Below are positions 12,301-27,300 of a DNA stretch of 64,000 nucleotides, piece after piece. Under the pieces are notes generated by a model that saw only the letters and a program-made list of their open reading frames with translations, was not told where the DNA came from and did not search any database. The translations under genes and the position numbers were made by a program. Numbering within the stretch: position 1 is the first letter of the stretch; the number at the start of each line of letters is the position of its first letter. Source of the DNA: Archivesica marissinica (lineage: Eukaryota > Mollusca > Bivalvia > Venerida > Vesicomyidae); contig CM026394.1 in assembly GCA_014843695.1 (NCBI GenBank), forward strand, positions 37,526,738 through 37,590,737. The letters are read 5' to 3'.

Positions 12301-15300
12301 CAGTTTAACGTCCCATCTGAAAGACTGTTAATGTTTTATGTTTAGTTATCGTCGCTACTGTTTCACCATATGAACGACGCCTCCTGAAGAGATTAGTCAT
12401 TTTAGCTTTTTGGAGGATAGTGCATGATACAGACAGAGACCACAGTCTCCTCTGGTTCTTCTACGTACACGGTGTAAAGCACCGACACAAGACCTCAGTT
12501 TAACGTCCCATCTGAAAGACTGTTAATGTTTTATGTTTAGTTATCGTCGCTACTGTTTCACCATATGAACGACGCCTCCTGAAGAGATTAGTCATTTTAG
12601 CTTTTTGGAGGATAGTGCATGATACAGACAGAGACCACAGTCTCCTCTGGTTCTTCTACGTACACGGTGTAAAGCACCGACACAAGACCTCAGTTTAACG
12701 TCCCATCTGAAAGACTGTTAATGTTTTATGTTTAGTTATCGTCGCTACTGTTTCACCATATGAACGACGCCTCCTGAAGAGATTAGTCATTTTAGCTTTT
12801 TGGAGGATAGTGCATGATACAGACAGAGACCACAGTCTCCTCTGGTTCTTCTACGTACACGGTGTAAAGCACCGACACAAGACCTCAGTTTAACGTCCCA
12901 TCTGAAAGACTGTTAATGTTTTATGTTTAGTTATCGTCGCTACTGTTTCACCATATGAACGACGCCTCCTGAAGAGATTAGTCATTTTAGCTTTTTGGAG
13001 GATAGTGCATGATACAGACAGAGACCACAGTCTCCTCTGGTTCTTCTACGTACACGGTGTAAAGCACCGACACAAGACCTCAGTTTAACGTCCCATCTGA
13101 AAGACTGTTAATGTTTTATGTTTAGTTATCGTCGCTACTGTTTCACCATATGAACGACGCCTCCTGAAGAGATTAGTCATTTTAGCTTTTTGGAGGATAG
13201 TGCATGATACAGACAGAGACCACAGTCTCCTCTGGTTCTTCTACGTACACGGTGTAAAGCACCGACACAAGACCTCAGTTTAACGTCCCATCTGAAAGAC
13301 TGTTAATGTTTTATGTTTAGTTATCGTCGCTACTGTTTCACCATATGAACGACGCCTCCTGAAGAGATTAGTCATTTTAGCTTTTTGGAGGATAGTGCAT
13401 GATACAGACAGAGACCACAGTCTCCTCTGGTTCTTCTACGTACACGGTGTAAAGCACCGACACAAGACCTCAGTTTAACGTCCCATCTGAAAGACTGTTA
13501 ATGTTTTATGTTTAGTTATCGTCGCTACTGTTTCACCATATGAACGACGCCTCCTGAAGAGATTAGTCATTTTAGCTTTTTGGAGGATAGTGCATGATAC
13601 AGACAGAGACCACAGTCTCCTCTGGTTCTTCTACGTACACGGTGTAAAGCACCGACACAAGACCTCAGTTTAACGTCCCATCTGAAAGACTGTTAATGTT
13701 TTATGTTTAGTTATCGTCGCTACTGTTTCACCATATGAACGACGCCTCCTGAAGAGATTAGTCATTTTAGCTTTTTGGAGGATAGTGCATGATACAGACA
13801 GAGACCACAGTCTCCTCTGGTTCTTCTACGTACACGGTGTAAAGCACCGACACAAGACCTCAGTTTAACGTCCCATCTGAAAGACTGTTAATGTTTTATG
13901 TTTAGTTATCGTCGCTACTGTTTCACCATATGAACGACGCCTCCTGAAGAGATTAGTCATTTTAGCTTTTTGGAGGATAGTGCATGATACAGACAGAGAC
14001 CACAGTCTCCTCTGGTTCTTCTACGTACACGGTGTAAAGCACCGACACAAGACCTCAGTTTAACGTCCCATCTGAAAGACTGTTAATGTTTTATGTTTAG
14101 TTATCGTCGCTACTGTTTCACCATATGAACGACGCCTCCTGAAGAGATTAGTCATTTTAGCTTTTTGGAGGATAGTGCATGATACAGACAGAGACCACAG
14201 TCTCCTCTGGTTCTTCTACGTACACGGTGTAAAGCACCGACACAAGACCTCAGTTTAACGTCCCATCTGAAAGACTGTTAATGTTTTATGTTTAGTTATC
14301 GTCGCTACTGTTTCACCATATGAACGACGCCTCCTGAAGAGATTAGTCATTTTAGCTTTTTGGAGGATAGTGCAATGATACAGATATAATCAGGTTTCAT
14401 CAATAACATTTCATAAAATATTCTGCTTATAAATGATTCATGCGTTTTACTCTTGCCCTCACAAACACCAACCTGTGGATCAGAATTAAGTGGCCAGTAA
14501 ACCAATAGTTTGTTTTTACGTTTATTTATCGTCGCTACCGGTTGCCTATATGAGCGACGCCTCCTGAAGAGATTAGTTATTTTGGAGGATAGTGCAATGA
14601 TACAGACAGAGATCCATTCCAGAGTCCCCTATGGTTCTTTACGTGCACAGTGTAAAGCACCGACACAAGACCTGGGACTTTAGGTTAATATACTATTATA
14701 TATCCATACAAACGACAGCCATTTAGCTATCATACAGTGGATAAGTAGTTGCCATATCTATCCCACCTCCATAGATATTACTGGGACTTTACAATGGGTA
14801 TGGTGTTTTATTGGCAGGATAATGTTTACAATGGGTATGGTGTTTTATTGGCGGGATGTTTACAATGGGTATGGTGTTTTATTGGCGGGATAATGTTAAC
14901 AATGGGTATGATGTTTTTATTGGCGGGATAATGTAAGGCTTACCGTTTCATCTTCCTCAAACTCCACACCAAACACTGGACAGTTGCTATACACCTTGTG
15001 TAAGCTCTGAATCTCTTTGTGTACCTGTTGTAACTTCTCCACGGGGTCTATCCTGAACCCTAACACATACCCTCCACTCTGAAACCATACATGATCAATA
15101 CTAAACCCTAGTCATATTTTACGGCTGTTGAATTTTTCTCCCCTGGCAAAATACTTATTTATGAATGAAAGTCACATGGTGTAAATAAGTTGTAGTTAAT
15201 ATTTTATTATAATTTTACACATATTAATCACTTTGCTTATGTGATAATCAGCGATTAAATTCATGAAATTATTATAAAGTAAAACACTTGTGAATATATT

Positions 15301-18300
15301 CTACTTAATTATTGTGCCAATCGTTTTGATGGAGCAGGACGTCACAAAGTATGACATCATCACAAAGTATGACATCGTCACAAAGTATGACATCCTCACA
15401 AAGTATGACATCCTCACAAAGTATGACATCCTCACAAAGTATGACATCCTCACAAAGTATGAGATCGTCACAAAGTATGACATCCTCACAAAGTATGACA
15501 TCCTCACAAAGTATGACATCCTCACAAAGTATGAGATCGTCACAAAGTATGACATCGTGACAAAGTATGACATCGTCACAAAGTATGACATCCTCACAAA
15601 GTATGACATCCTCACAAAGTATGACATCGTCACAAAGTATGACATTGTCACAAAGTATGACATCATCACAAAGTATGACATCGTCACAAAGTATGACATT
15701 GTCACAAAGTATGACATCGTCACAAAGTATGACATCGTCACAAAGTATGACATCATCACAAAGTATGACATTGTCACAAAGTATGACATCCTCACAAAGT
15801 ATGACATCGTGACAAAGTATGACATCGTGACAAAGTATGACATCCTCACAAAGTATGAGATCATCACAAAGTATGACATCGTCACAAAGTATGACATCAT
15901 CACAAAGTATGACATCGTGACAAAGTATGACATCGTCACAAAGTATGACATCATCACAAAGTATGACATCGTGACAAAGTATGACATCGTCACAAAGTAT
16001 GACATCATCACAAAGTATGACATCGTGACAAAGTATGACATCGTCACAAAGTATGACATCATCACAAAGTATGAGATCGTCACAAAGTATGACATCGTGA
16101 CAAGGTATGACATCATCACAAAGTATGACATCGTCACAAAGTATGACATCGTCACAAAGTATGACATTGTCACAAAGTATGACATCATCACAAAGTATGA
16201 CATCGTCACAAAGTATGACATCGTCACAAAGTATGACATCGTCACAAAGTATGACATCGTGACAAAGTATGACATTGTCACAAAGTATGACATCATCACA
16301 AAGTATGACATCGTGACAAAGTATGACATTGTCACAAAGTATGACATCCTCACAAAGTATGACATCCTCACAAAGTATGACATCGTCACAAAGTATGACA
16401 TCATCACAAAGTATGACATCGTGACAAAGTATGACATTGTCACAAAGTATGACATCATCACAAAGTATGACATCGTCACAAAGTATGACATCATCACAAA
16501 GTATGACATTGTCACAAAGTATGACATCATCACAAAGTATGACATCGTTACAAAGTATGACATCATCACAAAGTATGACATTGTCACAAAGTATGACATC
16601 ATCACAAAGTATGACATCCTCACAAAGTATGACATCCTCACAAAGTATGACATCGTCACAAAGTATGACATCATCACAAAGTATGAGATCATCACAAAGT
16701 ATGACATCATCACAAAGTATGACATCATCACAAAGTATGAGATCATCACAAAGTATGACATCGTGACAAAGTATGACATCGTCACAAAGTATGACATCAT
16801 CACAAAGTATGAGATCATCACAAAGTATGACATCGTCACAAAGTATGACATCGTGACAAAGTATGACATCGTCACAAAGTATGACATCATCACAAAGTAT
16901 GAGATCATCACAAAGTATGACATCGTCACAAAGTATGACATCGTCACAAAGTATGACATCATCACAAAGTATGAGATCATCACAAAGTATGACATCCTCA
17001 CAAAGTATGACATCGTGACAAAGTATGAGATCATCACAAAGTATGACATCGTGACAAAGTATGACATCATCACAAAGTATGACATCGTCACAAAGTATGA
17101 CATCATCACAAAGTATGACATCGTGACAAGGTATGACATCGTGACAAAGTATGACATCGTCACAAAGTATGACATCGTGACAAAGTATGAGATCATCACA
17201 AAGTATGACATCATCACAAAGTATGACATCGTGACAAAGTATGAGATCATCACAAAGTATGAGATCATCACAAAGTATGACATCATCACAAAGTATGAGA
17301 TCATCACAAAGTATGACATCGTGACAAAGTATGACATCATCACAAAGTATGACATCGTGACAAGGTATGACATCATCACAAAGTATGACATCGTGACAAG
17401 GTATGACATCATCACAAAGTATGACATCATCACAAAGTATGACATCGTGACAAGGTATGACATCATCACAAAGTATGACATCATCACAAAGTATGACATC
17501 GTGACAAGGTATGACATCATCACAAAGTATGACATCATCACAAAGTATGACATCATCACAAAGTATGAGATCATCACAAAGTATGACATCATCACAAAGT
17601 ATGACATCGTCACAAAGTATGACATCATCACAAAGTATGACATCGTGACAAAGTATGACATCATCACAAAGTATGACAACGTCACAAAGTATGACAACGT
17701 CACAAAGTATGACATCGTGACAAGGTATGACAACGTCACAAAGTATGACATCATCACAAAGTATGACATCATCACAAAGTATGACATCGTGACAAGGTAT
17801 GACAACGTCACAAAGTATGACATCATCACAAAGTATGACATCATCACAAAGTATGAGATCATCACAAAGTATGACATCATCACAAAGTATGACATCGTGA
17901 CAAAGTATGACATCATCACAAAGTATGACATCGTCACAAAGTATGACATCATCACAAAGTATGACATCATCACAAAGTATGACATCGTGACAAGGTATGA
18001 CATCATCACAAAGTATGACATCATCACAAAGTATGACATCGTGACAAAGTATGACATCATCACAAAGTATGACATCGTGACAAAGTATGACATCGTGACA
18101 AAGTATGACATCATCACAAAGTATGACATCATCACAAAGTATGACATCGTGACAAAGTATGACATCATCACAAAGTATGACATCATCACAAAGTATGACA
18201 TCCTCACAAAGTATGACATCGTGACAAAGTATGACATCGTCACAAAGTATGACATCGTGACAAGGTATGACATCATCACAAAGTATGACATCGTGACAAA

Positions 18301-21300
18301 GTATGACATCATCACAAAGTATGAGATCATCACAAAGTATGACATCATCACAAAGTATGACATCATGACAAAGTATGACATCATGACAAAGTATGACATC
18401 ATCACAAAGTATGAGATCATCACAAAGTATGACATCATCACAAAGTATGACATCGTCACAAAGTATGACATCGTGACAAAGTATGACATCGTGACAAAGT
18501 ATGACATCCTCACAAAGTATGAGATCATCACAAAGTATGACATCGTCACAAAGTATGACATCGTCACAAAGTATGACATCGTCACAAAGTATGACATCGT
18601 GACAAGGTATGACATCCTCACAAAGTATGACATCAAAGCAAATGTGGACAGTAACTAAAGGAAATGAACAATGTGTTATTCCACTGCTTTCAACCAGTGT
18701 AATAACACATTTGATTTCACAGATACATTTCCATATTTCATTGGAAATCATCAAAAAAATGTAATTACAGTGCAACCTGTGTTAGTGGTCACCTGTATTA
18801 AACAGCCAACCTGTAATAAGCAGCCAGTTTCCAGATTCCCAATACGTTGTTTTATTATACATTTGACCTCTATTAAGCAGCCACCTGTGTTATGCAGCCA
18901 CTTTCTGTGATTCCCTTGACTGGCTGCTTAAGACAGGTTTGACTGTATTAGTATGCATAGACCATAGAGTTGACACAACGCATGCCATTTACTACCAGTA
19001 GTTGGATAAATATACATTTGACTTTGAAATGATGACCACTCCAATCAAGCCCTAATAGGGCAGGACATGTATATTAAATTCCGGATACATTCTGTTCAGC
19101 GATTGAAGATGAAATAGAAAGGGATTCGAATAAGTTACTATGTAACTTTTTCCCCAATCATAACTATGCTGTTGCAACTATGCCTGTGTTACCATTCTTG
19201 GATAAAATATTGTTTAAACTAAATAGATAGGCAGACAGACGGACAGACGGTATGAGTGTTATGTACCATTCTTGGATAAAATATTGTTTAAACTAAATAG
19301 ATAGGCAGACAGGCGGACAGACAGATGGTACGAGATCGAAGCAACAATACCAATGTGGACAGTAACAAGGGGAGTGAAGTCCTACAACCATACGTCTCAA
19401 AATGACTTTCTTCTTATTTCCCCTTTAATATATACAGTTAAAGTAATGGTTATAGTTCCTGTTTAGTTTAAACAATATTTTATTCAAGAATGGTACATAA
19501 CATAGGAATAGTTGCAATAGCACAGTTAGGATTGGGAAAAAAGTTACATAGTAACTTATTCGAATCCCTTTCCTGTTTGATTCGCTACAACCTAGGTACA
19601 CTTGTGTAACTCTACCCGAATCACAAGGGGGGTTGACCCACTCACTCGCAAGTAAGGGGTCGTATGGTACATAGTTTTTATAGTTACACATTTTTATTAT
19701 TATTTTAGCTTGATTGCGAAACAAGTTCTTACAACATATATTAATCACTCTCCAGACCTCATTCATTATGGAATCCACCGCCACGAGGGAGAGAGAAGAG
19801 ACAATGTGGAATCTAAATGCTTTGCCTAAGGGCACAATCGTACAGGCTTCAGCTGGGTGCGAACTCCGGAGCTTTCGCAACAGAAGTGAACCCGCTACCA
19901 CTGCGCTGCTACAACTTCCATCATGGTACATATAAAGTCTATAGTGCTGAGATGCTAACCGACAGACGGATTTGTAGTCCAGAGGTAACACGCTGGACTG
20001 GTCATCCAGGGATTGCAAGTTCGATCCCCCGTCTGACCCTAATAATATTAACAGTTTTTCAGATGGGATTTTAAACCGAGGTCTCGTGTTGGTGCTGTAC
20101 AACGTGCACGTAAAAGAACCAGAGGAGACTCTGGAATTGGTCTGTATCATTGCACTATCCTCCAAAAATCTAAAATGACTAATCTCTTCAGGAGGCGTCC
20201 TTCGCTCATATGGGCAACCGGTAGCGACGATAAATAAACGTAAAACACACACAAGATGCTAAACGTCTACAGTACGGCAGCCCAGATTGTGTGCAGACGA
20301 AACTCATGAAACAATAATAATCTCTAAACGTATCCATGGTAACAAGTAAATCATAGTAAAAAACAGACAAACCTGTGAGGAACTTTCAACAACCAACGCC
20401 AAACCAAACTTAGAATCTCGAATTTTTATCGTTTTCTGAAATAGAGTTGAAAAGGAGATGAAATGGAGATGAAAAGGAGATGTAATGGAGATGAAAAGGA
20501 GATGTAATGGAGATGAAAAGGAGATGTAATGGAGATGAAAAGGAGATGAAAAGGAGATGAAAAGGAGATGTAATGGAGATGAAAAGGAGATGAAAAGGAG
20601 ATGAAATGGAGATGTAATGGAGATGAAATGGAGATGTAATGGGAGATGAAAAGGAGATGTAATGGAGTTGAAAAGGAGATGAAGGAGATGAAAAGGAGAT
20701 GAAAAGGAGATGTAATGGAGATGTAATGGAGATGAAAAGGAGATGAAATGGAGATGAAAAGGAGATGAAAAGGAGATGTAATGGAGATGAAAAGGAGATG
20801 TAATGGAGATGTAATGGAGATGAAAAGGAGATGTAATGGAGATGTAATGGAGATGAAATGGAGATGTAATGGAGATGAAAAGGAGATGCAATGGAGATGA
20901 AATGGAGATGAAAAGGAGATGTAATGGAGATGAAATGGAGATGATGAATGAACTTATTTATCCTCGACCCCGACAAAACATATGGGCGAGCAAAATGAAA
21001 TAGAGAACATTAACTAAACTTTGTTGAATATCAAAGAACATTTTAACTGATGCTATATCTGATGGTTAACACTTTCAACACCAAATATCTCTAAATAGGC
21101 TTAGAAAAAGTGTAGATCTATCAGGATCTGCACTTTTTGCCAGTAATATTACTATTTTCAGACAAAATTACCCATTTTGATATAAATGAACTGGTCCAAA
21201 TGTAATTTTCTGATTAATTTATTGGTCTAAAAATACCATGCACAAGTCCATGTCAGTTACGTGGTGTTGAATGCACAAGTCCATGTCAGTTACTTGGTGT

Positions 21301-24300
21301 TGAATGCACAAGTCTATGTCAGTTACTTGGTGTTGAATGCACAAGTCCATGTCAGTTACTTGGTGTTGAATGCACAAGTCCATGTCAGTTACTTGGTGTT
21401 GAATGCACATGTCCATGTCAGTTACTTGGTGTTGAATGCACAAGTCCATGTCAGTTACTTGGTGTTGAATGCACATGTCCATGTCAGTTACTTGGTGTTG
21501 AATGCACCAGTCCATGTCAGTTACTTGGTGTTGAATGCACAAGTCCATGTCAGTTACTTGGTGTTGAATGCACCAGTCCATGTCAGTTACTTGGTGTTGA
21601 ATGCACAAGTCCATGTCAGTTACTTGGTGTTGAATGCACCAGTCCATGTCAGTTACTTGGTGTTGAATGCACCAGTCCATGTCAGTTACTTGGTGTTGAA
21701 TGCACAAGTCCATGTCAGTTATTTGGTGTTGAATGCACCAGTCCATGTCAGTTACTTGGTGTTGAATGCACAAGTCCATGTCAGTTTACTTGCTGTTGAA
21801 TGCACAAGTCCATGTCAGTTACTTGCTGTTGAATGCACAAGTCCATGTCAGTTACTTGCTGTTGAATGCACAAGTCCATGTCAGTTACTTGCTGTTGAAT
21901 GGGTTAATATCATGCACCAGTCCATGTCAGTGACTTGGTGTTGAATGCACAAGTCCATGTCAGTTACTTGGTGTTGAATGGGTTAATATCATGCACCAGT
22001 CCATGTCAGTTACTTGGTGTTGAATGCACAAGTCCTGTCAGTTACTTGGTGGTGAGTGCACCAGTCCATGTCAGTTACTTGGTGTTGAATGCACAAGTCC
22101 TGTCAGTTACTTGGTGGTGAATGCACCAGTCCATGTCAGTTACTTGGTGTTGAATGCACCAGTCCATGTCAGTTACTTGGTGGTGAATGCACCAGTCCAT
22201 GTCAGTTACTTGGTGTTGAATGCACCAGTCCATGTCAGTTACTTGGTGGTGAATGCACCAGTCCATATCAGTTACTTGGTGGTGAATGCACCAGTCCTTG
22301 TCAGTTACTTGGTGTTGAATGCACCAGTCCATGTCAGTTACTTGGTGTTGAATGCACAAGTCCATGTCAGTTACTTGGTGTTGAATGGGTTAATATCATG
22401 CACCAGTCCATGTCAGTTACTTGGTGTTGAATGGGGTTAACAGACTTTTACACTTCCAGCATTACATACAATGATACCTCAAGCCGGGATACAATGAGGC
22501 AATTCATTTTTATTAAATATTCAAGAAATTATACAAATTTCTTTTAGCTCGATTGCGAAACAAGTTCCTACAACTTGCATTATTCTCTTGAGACCTCATT
22601 CAAGATGGTATCCATATTATGATAGCCATGTGAGAAAAGGCAATGTGGAATATAAATGCCTTGCCTAAGGGTATAATCGTAACGGCTACAGCTGGGCGCG
22701 AACTCCGGGCCTTTCGCACCTCATGCAAATGCGCTACTGCGCTATCACGACTTCCTAAGGATCATATTTGTGTGTATAACACACACATTGTGTCTGCTTA
22801 TACATGTAAGCTATTGCAACATATGTTACGCACGTTTGTATTCCAGTCCCAGTTGTATAACCCACGGCAACGTGTTCACCGTCATATTTAAATTGTACCG
22901 ACTGTGCGTCCCCAATATTGGCAGAATAAATAAAGTAGTTTCACTGTACTGTGCCATAAATTTATTACGGTGCCAAAAGATATCACTTACCATTTGTAGG
23001 TAGGGTATACTGACATTGAAAGATTCGTTGATGTTTGCATGCCAGACTAGACGAACATTTGTAATGAAAAACGTCCCCAAATTTCCCTGAAAATGAAAAA
23101 CAAACATAGAGGATAGCACTCGAAGAAATGAAACAATAGAGGATAGTACTCGAAGAAATGAAAAAAATAGAGGATAGCACTCAGATTAAAACCCCCTTAT
23201 TTAACAAACGTTGGATTTTACATCATTGTAGAGTCAATTGGAGTGGTCACTTTACTGACCATCCTGATCACAAGTCCTTGACCCATTTATCCCAAACTTG
23301 TATAACTGCAACACGGACTAACAATCTATATATCCTCCTCCATACACATATCCACAAAGTTTCATCAAAATCCATCCACAACATTTTGAGTTATCCTGTC
23401 CGCACACAAACACCGACCGGGGGTTTACTGTTTGTTCGGATTTTACGCCTGCATCAGCACAATTTTGGGCTATATCCCTGTCGGCCAATTTACCTAACAT
23501 CTTCGCCGGGCAGGCTACAACGGTTAACTAGTACTTGGTGCAGCAGCATCCGTAAGAAACTGCCAACTTTTTTGTGTAAAGAGACATGGTCTGAGCGGGG
23601 CTCAAACCCGTAACCATCATTAATGATAGGATACAGTGGTATGCAAGTCGGTGACCATAACCACTCAACCATGGAAGTGGTGAGAAGGATTTAGTAGATG
23701 GATTGGCCTCAGGTCAAGGACGAACCCATTAGATTTTGGAAGACATTCAATAATACAGTCAAACCTGTCTTAAGCAGCCAGCCAAGGGAATCACAGAAAG
23801 TGGCTGCTTAACACAGATGGCTGCTTAATAGAGATCAAATGTATAATAGAACAAAATATTGGGAATCTGGAAACTGGCTGCTTAATACACATTGGCTGCT
23901 TAATAGAGGTGAATGCTAACACAGGTTTGACAGTATGTTTAAAATGACTGTAACCACTTGACCACGGAGGCAGACTAGGAGGGGGGGCCATAACTTCATG
24001 CATTGATCTCACACAAAACTGCAACCATAAAGAGGCACAGACGTCATGTGATGATGAACTTAATACTAACAAGACCATATCAACAATTGTATAACGCACA
24101 CCTCCTAATATGACTTTGACAAAAATAAATTAGGGTCTATTCCTATTCTAGAGTGGTAAAATGGGCAGGGTGGGTCAGAAAAGGGTCAGGCAGGGTGCGT
24201 TTTGAGTTGTGATGAGATGCGAGAGCAAGTATGTTTGGGCTAGCCCCTAGAAAACTTTGCTAAATTACGGTGATTGATCAAACAGACAGTAAGGCAGTAC

Positions 24301-27300
24301 ATATTGTTGAAATGGGCGGACAAGTTCTAAGTTATATATGTCTGCCCGCCCGTCCGAACGCACCTGTTGGGCAAAAAGGGCGGGGCTATTGGGCGGGCTA
24401 TTTGGCAAAAGGATGGGCTATTGGGCAAAAAAGACGGGGCTATTGGGCAAAAGGGCGGGGTTATTGGGCAAATGGGCGGGCTATTGGGCAAAAGTGCGGG
24501 GCTATTGGGCAAAAGGGCAGAGCTATTGGGCAGGCTGTTGGGCAGAAGGGCGGGGTTATTGGGCAAATGGGCGGGGCTATTGGGCAAAAGTGTGGGGCTA
24601 TTGGGCAAAAGGGCAGAGCTATTGGACAAACGGGCGGGTCTATTGGGCAAAAGGGCGGGGCAATCTGCCAGTCCGCTCTAGAAAAAACTTATAAATGCTC
24701 ACTGAATTAAATGTTACGTGCTGTAAAAATAGTCAGCGACCTTAACCACTCAACAACGGAGGCGGGACCACAAAGTTAAGCCACCATGGCAGCCATATTG
24801 GATTTCCGAATTTTCCCATATTGCTGAAAGTAGGTCGGTCGGCACAAGAGGACACATTCCTAGTCTTTTAGCATTCACTTATTTAGGCGATAACCACCAG
24901 GCCTAACAGCCAAGTATTGTCAAATATCTACAACTCTTACAAAATACTTTATTTGTGTTTCATTTAAATACGTATGTTTTTTGAGAAATAATAATATTTT
25001 GTAATAAGCATTTGGAGACATATAAATAATTTCTGAAATCGGACTATTTTGGACATATTTCAAGTTCAAGGTCGCTGGAAGGGGCTGGCACGTACTATGG
25101 GTGTAGAGACTTTGCCCATCGGATGTGTACGTGAAGTTGCAAAGCAATAAATTAGACGGTGATAATGTCTGAGCTGTTTCTAACCACAATTAATTTCTGA
25201 AATCGGACTCGTTTTGGCCAAAATTCAAATTCAAGGTAACTCTTGGGGTGGTATGACTTGTTAAGGGGTAGGGAATGACTTGTAACCCTTAAGGAAAAAT
25301 ATGCAAGTTTTCAATGCATTATATTTGAAGTTTATTAGTAATATGCAAATATGTAATTGTTGACGGCGTCGGCGAGACAATAAAAAACCATAAGTATCAT
25401 GCAAACTGAACAAACAATTGAATGCCAACTAATGTTTGTAACAAACTATAAATACATACAGGGCGTAATCTATAGTGACATACGAAGTGTCTCTAAAACG
25501 GAAGCAATAAGTATGTTAGTATTTTGTACATATAACAAACAATATGTCAACAATTAATCCTAATTAAACATGTTAAAATTCTATTATATTTACATATTAC
25601 ATATATCATTAACATATTTACATATTACATATTATATTTACATATTATATTTACATATTACAATTACATATTATATTTACCTATTATATTTACATATTTC
25701 ATTTACATATTACATTTACATATTACATTTACATATTACATTTACATATTATATTTACATATTACATTTACATATTATATTTACATATTACATTTACATA
25801 CCAAATTTAAATATTACATTTACATCAGAAACAAAATTAATCTTGCAACATTAGCCATGAAATAAATGAGTGAGTACAGTACTTCCAGCAATACACCATG
25901 AGTACAGTACTTCCAGCAATACACCATGAGTACAGTACTACCAGCAATACACCATGAGTACAGTACTTCCAGGGATACACCATGAGTACAGTACTTCCAG
26001 GGATACACCATGAGTACAGTACTTCCAGCAATACACCATGAGTACAGTACTTCCAGCAATACACCATGAGTACAGTACTTCCAGGGATACACCATGAGTA
26101 CAGTACTTCCAGCAATACACCATGAGTACAGTACTTCCAGGGATACACCATGAGTACAGTACTTCCAGCAATACACCATGAGTACAGTACTTCCAGGGAT
26201 ACACCATGAGTACAGTACTTCCAGCAATACACCATGAGTACAGTACTTCCAGGGATACACCATGAGTACAGTACTTCCAGCAATACACCATGAGTACAGT
26301 ACTTCCAGGGATACACCATGAGTACAGTACTTCCAGCAATACACCATGAGTACAGTACTACCAGGGATACACCATGAGTACAGTACTTCCAGCAATACAC
26401 CATGAGTACAGTACTACCAGGGATACACCATGAGTACAGTACTTCCAGCAATACACCATGAGTACAGTACTTCCAGGGATACACCATGAGTACAGTACTT
26501 CCAGCAATACACCATGAGTACAGTACTTCCAGGGATACACCATGAGTACAGTACTTCCAGCAATACACCATGAGTACAGTACTTCCAGGGATACACCATG
26601 AGTACAGTACTTCCAGCAATACACCATGAGTACAGTACTTCCAGGGATACACCATGAGTACAGTACTTCCAGCAATACACCATGAGTACAGTACTTCCAG
26701 CAATACACCATGAGTACAGTACTTCCAGCAATACACCATGAGTACAGTACTTCCAGCAATACACCATGAGTACAGTACTTCCAGGGATACACCATGAGTA
26801 CAGTACTTCCAGGGATACACCATGAGTACAGTACTTCCAGGGATACACCATGAGTACAGTACTTCCAGGGATACACCATGAGTACAGTACTTCCAGCAAT
26901 ACACCATGAGTACAGTACTTCCAGGGATACACCATGAGTACAGTACTTCCAGCGATACACCATGAGTACAGTACTTCCAGCAATACACCATGAGTACAGT
27001 ACTTCCAGGGATACACCATGAGTACAGTACTTCCAGGGATACACCATGAGTACAGTACTTCCAGCAATACACCATGAGTACAGTACTTCCAGGGATACAC
27101 CATGAGTACAGTACTTCCAGCAATACACCATGAGTACAGTACTTCCAGGGATACACCATGAGTACAGTACTTCCAGTGATACACCATGAGTACAGTACTA
27201 CCAGCAATACACCATGAGTACAGTACTACCAGGGATACACCATGAGTACAGTACTTCCAGGGATACACCATGAGTACAGTACTTCCAGGGATACACCATG

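Noticed and set aside
15290..18658. Long open frames of about 1,100 codons on both strands (TKYDIV-type repeats)
   Set aside because: They follow from an 18-bp stop-free tandem unit inside a BBS5 intron; no start context, domain or homology supports a protein.
20304..20976. Protein with SPFHLHYIS repeats
   Set aside because: Antisense reading of the 11-bp array; only 20373-20435 of the region is coding, as BBS5 exon 9.
21219..22440. Open frames such as [11 protein letters not shown] on the plus strand
   Set aside because: 33-bp array with a period divisible by three inside BBS5 intron 8.
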